Positions 30,630 through 39,004 of a DNA stretch of 64,000 nucleotides are shown here, piece by piece. This DNA is from an uncultured Bacteroidota bacterium (GTDB lineage: Bacteria > Bacteroidota > Bacteroidia > Flavobacteriales > Flavobacteriaceae). The stretch covers positions 28,322 to 92,321 of the forward strand of contig CACMJT010000006.1 in assembly GCA_902614065.1 (NCBI GenBank), in the 5' to 3' direction. Positions within the stretch are counted from its first letter, which is position 1. Each line of letters starts with the position of its first letter. The notes under the pieces are model-generated. The model had not been told where the DNA came from. It saw nothing but the letters and a program-made list of their open reading frames with translations, and searched no databases. The position numbers were made by a program, and so were the translations under genes.

Positions 30630-31629
30630 ATAGCTTTTTGAAAATATAATTTCTGTAAGTTTTATCATTAAGAAACTTAATAAATTGCTCAGGACGAAAT
30701 CTCAAATAATATAACTGGGTGTATATTAAATTATCAATAAAATTAAATTTTTTAAAATTATTTTTAAGATAAAACCTCAATCTAAAAAAAATTGACTTAT
30801 TATAATCGAAATATAAATTTTGGTGTCCCATTATTTTATTTAACTTGAAATAAAAACTACTTACGAATTTATCATTATTCATTTGATCAAACTCAAATTT
30901 ATTTCGATCATAAATAAGTTTATGGTCATACAGGCTTCTGTAATTAAAATTCATTAATAAAAAACCTTTATCATTAATTTCTTGATTATAAATGCAATGA
31001 TAAAATAATGATAATGAGTTTGGTACAGGCAATGAGTCAACTTTTTTTAAGTTGCTTAATATTTTATTTGAGTCTAGCAGTTCATTTTTATTTCTAAGAA
31101 GACTATAGTGTATTTCAACTGCGAATATTTTTTCTTTATTTACTTGTCTTTTTAAATGTTTTTTTGATCTGTGTGGAAAAAAATCATATTCTGGAAAAAT
31201 ATTATAACCGTGATTTGAGAGAATTTTAAAAGCTTTTGAGCTATCCGTCTTTGATACTAATATATCAATATCCCCTATCATTCTTTCACCAATTTCGCTA
31301 AAGTAATTATCAATTAACATTGCGGCGCCTTTCAAAAAAACAAATTCTATAGAGTTTTTTTTAAAAATTTGATTAATGAATTTCACCTCAACTTGAATAT
31401 GTTTATTTCTTTTGAGATTTTCCTCATAAATATTTTTCATAAACTGTAACAAATCTTCTGGAAAATACTTTGTAATTTTTTTTGTTTTAATTTTTAAATA
31501 CAAGGCTGGTAGAATCAAATGACTTGTACTTATTTTTACAAATCTTTCGAAATTTATGCCAACAAAATCTGCTCTACTAATTTTATTTTCAGATAATAGA
31601 ATTCTTACAATTAAACTTTTTTCTTTCAC
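30619..31629 (-). CDS. Nucleotidyltransferase family protein (NTP_transf_5-like)
   Basis: FLKGAAMLIDNYFSEIGERMIGDIDILVS. Confidence 0.82.
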   Translation of the reverse strand: MKEKSLIVRILLSENKISRADFVGINFERFVKISTSHLILPALYLKIKTKKITKYFPEDLLQFMKNIYEENLKRNKHIQVEVKFINQIFKKNSIEFVFLKGAAMLIDNYFSEIGERMIGDIDILVSKTDSSKAFKILSNHGYNIFPEYDFFPHRSKKHLKRQVNKEKIFAVEIHYSLLRNKNELLDSNKILSNLKKVDSLPVPNSLSLFYHCIYNQEINDKGFLLMNFNYRSLYDHKLIYDRNKFEFDQMNNDKFVSSFYFKLNKIMGHQNLYFDYNKSIFFRLRFYLKNNFKKFNFIDNLIYTQLYYLRFRPEQFIKFLNDKTYRNYIFKKLFNY

Positions 31630-31675
31630 GAACTCAAATTAATTTAGCAGGATTTAAAGATAAAAATATATTTAT

Positions 31676-31683
31676 TAGATTTG
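31676..31683 (+). promoter_or_regulatory. Bacteroidota -7-like box TAGATTTG upstream of wza-like gene
   Basis: Exact TAnnTTTG match 15 bp before ATG 31699. Confidence 0.4.
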
Positions 31684-31698
31684 CTTTCATTTTTAGAT

Positions 31699-32463
31699 AT
31701 GAATTTTAGAAATTTTCTGTTTGCCTTTTTAATTGCTCTTTTATGTTCTTGCTCATCTAAAAAGAATATTATTTACTTCCAAGATTTAAAAAGTACGGAA
31801 GAATTTAAGGTAAATTATCAAGAACAAATTATCAGAGTTGATGACATCTTAAAAATTGATGTTTCCACTGCTGACCCAGAAATCTCCACAAATTTTAATA
31901 ATAGAGGGACTTACAATGCACTAACTAATGACAGAGAAAGTATGATTTTAATGGGTTATCAAGTTGATAATTTCGGTTTTATTAGTTACCCAAGGCTTGG
32001 AAAGGTTAAAGTTTCTGGTTTAACAAAATATGAGCTTTCTGAAAAATTAATTAAATTATTAGTTGAAAGTGGTGAGTTGGTCAATCCGCATATCGATGTA
32101 AAGTTTTTAAATCTAAATTTTACTGTCTTAGGAGAAGTTAATAAGCCTGGAAATTATTCCTTCATAGAAAATAATTTAAATATTTTAGAAGCTTTGGGAA
32201 TTGCTGGAGATTTAACAATAAATGGCGAAAGGAAGGATATTAAATTAATAAGACAATCAGATAATAACAAAAAGGTCTATTCAATTGATTTAACAAAAAA
32301 AAATCTGTTGAAGGAAGATTATTTTCAGATAATATCTGGTGATGTAATTATAGTTAACCCTAATACAACTAGAGTCAAAAACGCTGGTGTTATTGGTAAT
32401 TCGGGTACCCTTATAAGTCTCTTATCATTTATTTTATCAACAATAATTGTTACAACGAGATAA
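31699..32463 (+). CDS. wza: Polysaccharide export lipoprotein (Wza/BexD family)
   Basis: Lipobox LLCSCSSKKN; VDDILKIDVSTADPEIS, GYQVDNFGFISYPRLGKVKVSGLT, VLGEVNKPGNY. Confidence 0.93.
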   Translation: MNFRNFLFAFLIALLCSCSSKKNIIYFQDLKSTEEFKVNYQEQIIRVDDILKIDVSTADPEISTNFNNRGTYNALTNDRESMILMGYQVDNFGFISYPRLGKVKVSGLTKYELSEKLIKLLVESGELVNPHIDVKFLNLNFTVLGEVNKPGNYSFIENNLNILEALGIAGDLTINGERKDIKLIRQSDNNKKVYSIDLTKKNLLKEDYFQIISGDVIIVNPNTTRVKNAGVIGNSGTLISLLSFILSTIIVTTR

Positions 32464-32480
32464 AAACTTAACTATTTATA

Positions 32481-34841
32481 ATGAATAATTCCTTAAACGA
32501 TAAACAAAATGCTTTAGAAAGGAAATTGTTTTTAAAATATTTTTCTTTCTGGCCTTTTTATTTAATCTCACTCGTTGCATTTATTGTTATCGCATTTTTA
32601 GTTATTCGTTATTCTGATTATATCTACAAAACTTCATCAACTATTCAAGTAATAGATAAGGCACAAGACTCTGAAATGGCTTTACCAACTGCAATGACAA
32701 TTTTTAATCGTTCCCTTATTAATCTTGAAAATGAGATTGGAGTGTTAACATCCTACAATCTTCACAAACAAGTTTGTTCTGAATTAAATTCTAATATTAG
32801 GTATTTTTCTCAAGGTATATTTAATGATTTTGAAAATCATAAAAATAATTGGTTCAAAGATTATGATATTGAATTTAGAGTAGATACAGATTTGATTACT
32901 AAGCTCTTAAAATATGATTTAGAGGTTGATAATAATAATTTAATTATCAATGAGTATGATGAGTATGATAATTTATTGAATACTTTTTTGTTTGATGGAA
33001 AATCTACAAAAAATACCGAACACCCTTTACCATTTCAACTTGAAATAAGGGATTTCCTTAATGAGAAGGTTAATAAAATTTTAATTTTTGACAACTTTGA
33101 AAGAACAGTCACCAGATTTCGAACTCAAGTAAATATATCACAGGTTGGTAAAGACAGTGATCAATTGCTTATTACTCACGACCACCAAAATATTATTATA
33201 TCTAAGGAGTATATAAATACACTTAACCGAGAATTTGATTTAGATGGAATTGAAGATAGACAATTAGAGTACAGTAGAACAGTTGATTTTGTCAATGAAA
33301 GATCTGTTGTTTTAAGATCGGAGTTAGAAGTGATTGAAAATGATAAGAAAAATTTTAAAGAATCAAATAATTTAATTGATGTTTCAACTGATGCAGGTAT
33401 AAATATTGAACAAAAATTCATTTATGATGCTGAATTATTTGAAGCAAAATCTCAAAAAGATCTTTTAGAATTATTAAAAGAAGTTTTAAAAACTGACACC
33501 TCTAGTTTGATGCCATCAAATATTGGTATAAATGATGCAGAAATTAATTCATTAGTTTCAGAGTATAACAAGCTTATAATCCAGAGAAATAAGTTTTCAC
33601 AATCTGCAGGAATTAATAATCAGGTAATTAAGAATATCGATATACAAATTGAAAATCTCATTAATAACATTTATAAATCTGTTAAAAATTTTGAACTTAA
33701 TCTTAATCGAACAATAAAGAACTTAGAGGGTAAAGAAAAAGAATTTTCTAGGTTTTACAGTAGTATCCCAGATAGCGAAAAAATATTACGCTCAATAAAT
33801 AGAGAATTGGAAATAAAAGAAGCATTATTTTTATTATTACTGCAAAAAAAAGAGGAGGCAAGTATTAATCTTGCGGTTATAAAACCATCAATAAAAATTA
33901 TAGACGCTGCTAGGTCAAATAAAATACCCATATCACCTAGAATTCCACTAATCTATTTAATTTCAATTACATCCTCTATTTTAGTTCCCACACTTGCTTT
34001 ATACATATGGTTTCTGTTTGATGATAAAATTCACACTCGAGAACATTTAAATGAATTATTGCCTGAAATACCCATTGTTGGAGAAATCCCTTTTATTTCA
34101 AAAAATAATTTAAACGAAATTATGAGATCTGATACCAGAAGTCCTCTCGATGAATCTTTCAGAATGCTTGCAGCTAACCTTGAATATTCAAATATTGATG
34201 ATAATAAAAATAAAGTAATATTAGTGACTTCGTCAGTAAAGGGCGAGGGTAAAACACTTTGTTCAGTCAATTTGGCAGCCGCTTTAACTAACAAAAAGAA
34301 AAAAATATTATTGATAGGATCGGATTTAAGAAACCCCCAAATTCATAAATATCTAGAAATTGATAAAGATCAAATTGGATTATCTAATTATATATTTAAA
34401 GATGATATTAATTGGAAAAAAATATTACATAAAAAAAATGGAATAGATATATTACTATCAGGATCAATTCCACCTAATCCTACTGAACTACTTAATTCTG
34501 TGAAGTTTATTGGTTTAATTAATGATGCAAAAAAACTTTATGACCATATTATTATAGATTCTGCTCCATGTCTTCTTGTTTCAGATACTTTTGAAATATC
34601 TAAATATGTTGACACCACCGTTTATGTAATTAGATCAAATTATAGTCAAACTAACCTAACAGATTTTATCCTTGAAAGTTATAATCAGAAAAAACTGCCA
34701 AATTTAAATATGGTTTTAAATTCCGTTGGTATAAGTAGAGCATACGGGTACAGATATTCCTATCAATATGGCTATCAATACGATTATAAATATGGTTATA
34801 ATTATGGTTATGGCTATGGATATTTAGAGGATAAGGATTAG
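32481..34841 (+). CDS. wzc: Capsule tyrosine autokinase / chain-length regulator (Wzc-like) with Tyr-rich tail
   Basis: Wzz-like N-terminus; VTSSVKGEGKTLCSVNLAAALTNKKKKILLIGSDLRNP Walker motifs; (YX)n C-terminus. Confidence 0.95.
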   Translation: MNNSLNDKQNALERKLFLKYFSFWPFYLISLVAFIVIAFLVIRYSDYIYKTSSTIQVIDKAQDSEMALPTAMTIFNRSLINLENEIGVLTSYNLHKQVCSELNSNIRYFSQGIFNDFENHKNNWFKDYDIEFRVDTDLITKLLKYDLEVDNNNLIINEYDEYDNLLNTFLFDGKSTKNTEHPLPFQLEIRDFLNEKVNKILIFDNFERTVTRFRTQVNISQVGKDSDQLLITHDHQNIIISKEYINTLNREFDLDGIEDRQLEYSRTVDFVNERSVVLRSELEVIENDKKNFKESNNLIDVSTDAGINIEQKFIYDAELFEAKSQKDLLELLKEVLKTDTSSLMPSNIGINDAEINSLVSEYNKLIIQRNKFSQSAGINNQVIKNIDIQIENLINNIYKSVKNFELNLNRTIKNLEGKEKEFSRFYSSIPDSEKILRSINRELEIKEALFLLLLQKKEEASINLAVIKPSIKIIDAARSNKIPISPRIPLIYLISITSSILVPTLALYIWFLFDDKIHTREHLNELLPEIPIVGEIPFISKNNLNEIMRSDTRSPLDESFRMLAANLEYSNIDDNKNKVILVTSSVKGEGKTLCSVNLAAALTNKKKKILLIGSDLRNPQIHKYLEIDKDQIGLSNYIFKDDINWKKILHKKNGIDILLSGSIPPNPTELLNSVKFIGLINDAKKLYDHIIIDSAPCLLVSDTFEISKYVDTTVYVIRSNYSQTNLTDFILESYNQKKLPNLNMVLNSVGISRAYGYRYSYQYGYQYDYKYGYNYGYGYGYLEDKD
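34743..34823 (+). repeat. Coding repeat for strictly alternating Tyr-X tail (14 Tyr in 27 residues)
   Basis: YGYRYSYQYGYQYDYKYGYNYGYGYGY. Confidence 0.95.
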
Positions 34842-34847
34842 ATAATA

Positions 34848-35579
34848 TCATTCAAATAAGTTATTTCTCTCTAAAGTTTTTTCTATCTGTTTAATGTTTT
34901 TTATTTTTAATTTTTTATCAAAAAAATTAATGTGCCGCAAGTTGTGTACATCGCTTCCTACAAATTCTATTAAATTATTTTTTATAAGTTTATCACTGAT
35001 TTTTGATACTTTTTCTCCGTAGTGTCCAACAAGTGATGTTAAATTTAATTGAAAAAAACAACCAACATCTTTTAATTTAAAGTATTCGCTAAAATTATTA
35101 AAGTAAAAGATATATCTCTCCGGATGAGCTATAATAATTTTATAGCCCATTAACTTGACTTGAAAAATAATATCATAAAGATCCATGGGAGCGGCAATGA
35201 ACCCAATTTCTATCAATATATAATCATCATTGATAGTAATAATATTTTTTTTTTCGGCTAATTTTATAAGTTGTCTATCAATCATATATTCAGCGCCGTA
35301 GTCAACTTCTATTTTAAATGAATTTTGATATTTAATTAGGGATTCGAAACTTTTTTTAATAGAATCCTTATTATTTTCATACAAACCAGGATATACATGT
35401 GGAGTCCCTATAACTTTGGAAAAACCTAATTTTTTCATATTGGAAATCAAAGTCATAGCTTCATTAACATCTTTTGCTCCATCATCTATTCCTGGTAAAA
35501 CGTGAGAGTGAATATCAATAAAACCATTAGGAATAATCTCGGATAATTTTGGTTTACTTTTTCTAAATATGTTGAACAT
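34848..35579 (-). CDS. CpsB/CapC-type (PHP) tyrosine-protein phosphatase
   Basis: DIHSHVLPGIDDGAKDVNEAM, GTPHVYPGLY, AHPERY, FVGSDVHN. Confidence 0.93.
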   Translation of the reverse strand: MFNIFRKSKPKLSEIIPNGFIDIHSHVLPGIDDGAKDVNEAMTLISNMKKLGFSKVIGTPHVYPGLYENNKDSIKKSFESLIKYQNSFKIEVDYGAEYMIDRQLIKLAEKKNIITINDDYILIEIGFIAAPMDLYDIIFQVKLMGYKIIIAHPERYIFYFNNFSEYFKLKDVGCFFQLNLTSLVGHYGEKVSKISDKLIKNNLIEFVGSDVHNLRHINFFDKKLKIKNIKQIEKTLERNNLFE

Positions 35580-35635
35580 ATTTTTGATTAATTACTTAAA
35601 TATATTTAATAATTTAGCAAGGAAACAACCAAAAA

Positions 35636-36730
35636 GTGTTTTTATTTTTTTTAATTATTGGATTAATAACTTCGGCCTTCTTTAATGGTTATCTTCAAGA
35701 CTTTTACTCCAAAAGAAAATTATTTGACCCCGTAAATACGAGATCATCCCACAATGAAAAAGCTACAAGATCTGGCGGTCTATCTCTTTTTTTAACATTA
35801 TGTTTTTGTTATGGTATAGGTCGTGCTTTTTTAGATTTAGATATTAATTTATTCTCTTTGATTGCTTGTTGTTTCGTAGCCTTGATTGGTTTTTTTGATG
35901 ACCTTTTTGATGTTTATTATGTTGAAAAATTTGCCTTACAAATTTTTGCGGGAATAATTTTAATTCAAAGCGATGTTTACATTAATAATTTTCATGGAAT
36001 TTTTGGAGTTTATGCAATATCAGAACTAACATCATACATAATTTCTTTGTTTGTATTTCTAGTAATTACCAATTCACTAAATCTTATTGACGGAATTGAT
36101 GGATTAACAGGCTTGATTTCACTGAAGTTTTTTGTTGCAATTTCAGTTATAATATATTTTACTGATACTAATATTTACACTTTCGCTGTCAATAAAGAAT
36201 CTATGTTGTCTTATTCATTGACTTTAATTGGTGCTTTAATTGGATTTCTAATTTTTAATTACAAAACAGAAAAAAAAGTTTTTTTAGGTGATTTTGGTTC
36301 TCTTTTAATTGGATCGATAATTACGTATTTTATTTTTTCAATTCTTCACTCTGAAAATCAAATAATAACTGATAACTGGGTAAATAGATCTTTAATTGCT
36401 GTTTTATTATTGATTTACCCTCTGACTGATACGTTAAGAGTTTACATTTTGAGAGCAAAATCTGGAAACTCTCCATTCCTCCCTGACAGAAGGCATTTGC
36501 ACCACAAGCTAATAGACAAAGGCTACAGCCATGTAAAAGCTTCCATTTTAATATCATTGTTGTCAATTTCAGTTCTTGTTTTTGGTTTTGGAGTTTCTTT
36601 TTTTATTTGGGAAATTGATTTGTCATCGATTTTATTTGAAGGTGTCAATCTTATTGCAACTATTTTGATTATTCTTGCCTACATGATTTTTCTCTACTTT
36701 AAATTTTTTGAATCAAAAGTATCAAAGTGA
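35636..36730 (+). CDS. MraY/WecA-family polyprenyl-phosphate sugar-phosphate transferase (GTG start)
   Basis: NEKATRSGGLSLF, GFFDDLFDV, NLIDGIDGLTG, FLGDFGSLLIG, PDRRHLHHKL. Confidence 0.93.
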   Translation: MFLFFLIIGLITSAFFNGYLQDFYSKRKLFDPVNTRSSHNEKATRSGGLSLFLTLCFCYGIGRAFLDLDINLFSLIACCFVALIGFFDDLFDVYYVEKFALQIFAGIILIQSDVYINNFHGIFGVYAISELTSYIISLFVFLVITNSLNLIDGIDGLTGLISLKFFVAISVIIYFTDTNIYTFAVNKESMLSYSLTLIGALIGFLIFNYKTEKKVFLGDFGSLLIGSIITYFIFSILHSENQIITDNWVNRSLIAVLLLIYPLTDTLRVYILRAKSGNSPFLPDRRHLHHKLIDKGYSHVKASILISLLSISVLVFGFGVSFFIWEIDLSSILFEGVNLIATILIILAYMIFLYFKFFESKVSK

Positions 36731-37153
36731 TTTTATCACGTAGGTTACAATTCCCCAAATTTGTAACTCGTTTTCTTCATCAATTTTTATAGGCTTGTAG
36801 TTTTTATTTTCAGGCTTCAAATATAAATCCGCCCCCTTCTTAATAATTCTTTTTACTGTAAAATCGCCATCAATAAAACAAACTGCTATTTTATTGTGCT
36901 GTGGATCTAAACTGCGGTCAATCACAATTAAATCTCCATCGCTCAGTCCTGCATTTATCATGGAATCTCCGCTTACTTTCGCGTAAAAAGTAGCATCACC
37001 ATTTTTTACTAGTTCTTTGTCTAAGCTTATTCTAATTTCCTTAAAATCGTCTGCAGGCGATGGAAATCCCGCTGATATCCCTTGTTCCATTAACCATTGA
37101 CCTAAGTTTTTTTCTTCCTTTGGTTGAAAGAAGTTTAGTTTATTTTTTTTCAT
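36722..37153 (-). CDS. umuD: UmuD/LexA-like S24 peptidase
   Basis: FYAKVSGDSMINAGLSDGDLIVIDRSL; pair with umuC. Confidence 0.93.
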   Translation of the reverse strand: MKKNKLNFFQPKEEKNLGQWLMEQGISAGFPSPADDFKEIRISLDKELVKNGDATFYAKVSGDSMINAGLSDGDLIVIDRSLDPQHNKIAVCFIDGDFTVKRIIKKGADLYLKPENKNYKPIKIDEENELQIWGIVTYVIKSL

Positions 37154-38409
37154 TTTACTTCTATTATATCATTGATTTTTGTAGTATAGAGATTACTTAA
37201 TCTTTCTTGTTTCATTTTCCATCTTTTTTTAAGGTCTTGACTTGCTAGCTTTATTTTACTTTGCCCATCTTTTTTTTGAATATAGTCAATGGTTTTCATG
37301 AGTTTCCTGTGCTTAGGATTTTCATTTTCAAATAAATTTGTTTGATAGTTTTTAATTGAGTTGATTGCCATTACAATTACACCTGATTTTTTATAATTAA
37401 AACCAGGCCTAAATATCTTTTTTAACCCTTCAGTTGCATATTTGCTTATTACCATATTGGAGTTTGTTGCAAACGGTATTGTCATAAGTATCCCGTTCCT
37501 ATATTGAGGTTTATTTTTTTGAAACTTATTACTTCGCACAAAAACATAAACTGCATTACATGTACTTTTCTGCAGTCTTAACTTTTCTGCGCAGCACACT
37601 GCAAAAGTTGATATCCTTTCCTTTATTTTCTCAAAATCTGTAATCGTACCTTCAAAACTTCGGGTTGTAGCAATTGCTTTTTTAGGTGATCGATTTTCTT
37701 CTAGGTATAGGACAGATTCACCTTCCAATTCTTTTTTAAGTCTTAATCCCACAACACTCATTTGTTTTCTTACCCAATCATCGTTAAGAGATACAAAATC
37801 ATAAGCATTATTTATTTCAAAACTTCTCAGTTTCTTTGAATGTCTAAATCCTATTCCCCAAACATTTTCAATTTCTAACCATTTTAATGCTTTAATTCTA
37901 TTTTTATCTGATTTGATCATATAAACACCCTTAGTTTTTTTTGGAAACTTTTTTGAAATTCTATTTGCTACTTTGGCCAAGGCTTTCGTGGGTGCTATAC
38001 CTATACTTATGGGTATTCCCGTCCATTTAAGAACCCTTTTCTGTATTTCTTTGCAGTAGACTTCTAAGTCATATTCTTGAAATCCCTTAAACTCTAAAAA
38101 AGCTTCATCGATACTATATATTTCAATATTAGGAGTGTAAGAGGACAGGATATTCATCACTCTACTACTCATGTCCCCGTAAAGGGGAAAGTTGGATGAA
38201 AATATTTTCACATTATTGTTTCTGAAAACTTTTTCATATTTGAAAGCCGGTGCGCCCATTGGAATACCAAGTTTCTTAGCTTCATTACTTCTTGATATTG
38301 CACACCCATCGTTATTTGATAAAACTACAACTGGCTTTCCATTAAGAGTAGGGTCAAAAACTCTTTCGCATGAAACATAAAAATTATTACAATCAACCAG
38401 TGCAAACAT
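37150..38409 (-). CDS. umuC: DNA polymerase V catalytic subunit
   Basis: MFALVDCNNFYVSCERVFDPTLNGKPVVVLSNNDGC, YSIDEAFLEF. Confidence 0.96.
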   Translation of the reverse strand: MFALVDCNNFYVSCERVFDPTLNGKPVVVLSNNDGCAISRSNEAKKLGIPMGAPAFKYEKVFRNNNVKIFSSNFPLYGDMSSRVMNILSSYTPNIEIYSIDEAFLEFKGFQEYDLEVYCKEIQKRVLKWTGIPISIGIAPTKALAKVANRISKKFPKKTKGVYMIKSDKNRIKALKWLEIENVWGIGFRHSKKLRSFEINNAYDFVSLNDDWVRKQMSVVGLRLKKELEGESVLYLEENRSPKKAIATTRSFEGTITDFEKIKERISTFAVCCAEKLRLQKSTCNAVYVFVRSNKFQKNKPQYRNGILMTIPFATNSNMVISKYATEGLKKIFRPGFNYKKSGVIVMAINSIKNYQTNLFENENPKHRKLMKTIDYIQKKDGQSKIKLASQDLKKRWKMKQERLSNLYTTKINDIIEVK

Positions 38410-38480
38410 TCTATTAAATTTAATATGGATTTATAGCTTTATCAAATAATAGTGTATTAAAATTTCAGTAATTTTATTTT

Positions 38481-38963
38481 ATGGTTTTTATGGAAAAAAC
38501 TTTGGAGGAAATTGAGTCGAAAGGCTTTAAAGTTGTTGATAAAGATTTTGAACGACCTTGGGGCGGATTCTTAGTGATTGATGAAAGTCAGGCTCAGAAT
38601 TTTTCCAATAGTTTTTTTAATGGAATTGACGTGAGTGACCTTAAAATATCAGGAAAATTAAGCCCAAAGATTCTAATGGTGAAATCTAAGTCAAGATTAT
38701 CATGGCAATATCATTTTAGAAGAGAGGAAATTTGGAGTGTATACAGAGGAACTGTTGGAGTGGTGGTTAGTGATACAGATTTTGAAAAAGAAATGATTCA
38801 GCTAAGACAGGGAGATCAAATTAAACTAAAAAAAGAACAGAGACATAGATTGATTGGATTGGATGATTGGGCAGTAATCGCTGAGATTTGGCAGCATACA
38901 GAAAAGGATAATCCCTCAGATGAAGATGACATTGTAAGAATTAATGATGATTACGGAAGATAA
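38481..38963 (+). CDS. Cupin (mannose-6-phosphate isomerase-like) protein
   Basis: ERPWGGFLVI, SWQYHFRREEIWSVYRG, GDQIKLKKEQRHRLIGLDDWAVIAEIW. Confidence 0.8.
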   Translation: MVFMEKTLEEIESKGFKVVDKDFERPWGGFLVIDESQAQNFSNSFFNGIDVSDLKISGKLSPKILMVKSKSRLSWQYHFRREEIWSVYRGTVGVVVSDTDFEKEMIQLRQGDQIKLKKEQRHRLIGLDDWAVIAEIWQHTEKDNPSDEDDIVRINDDYGR

Positions 38964-39004
38964 GTGATGAAAATATCGGGATAAGTTGTAATTTTATTAT
39001 GTAA

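Noticed and set aside
34666-34851. Minus-strand ORF rich in His/Asn/Tyr (MILSNPYPLNIHSHNHNYNH...)
   Set aside because: It is the antisense shadow of the Tyr-X repeat in wzc; low complexity and no independent signals.
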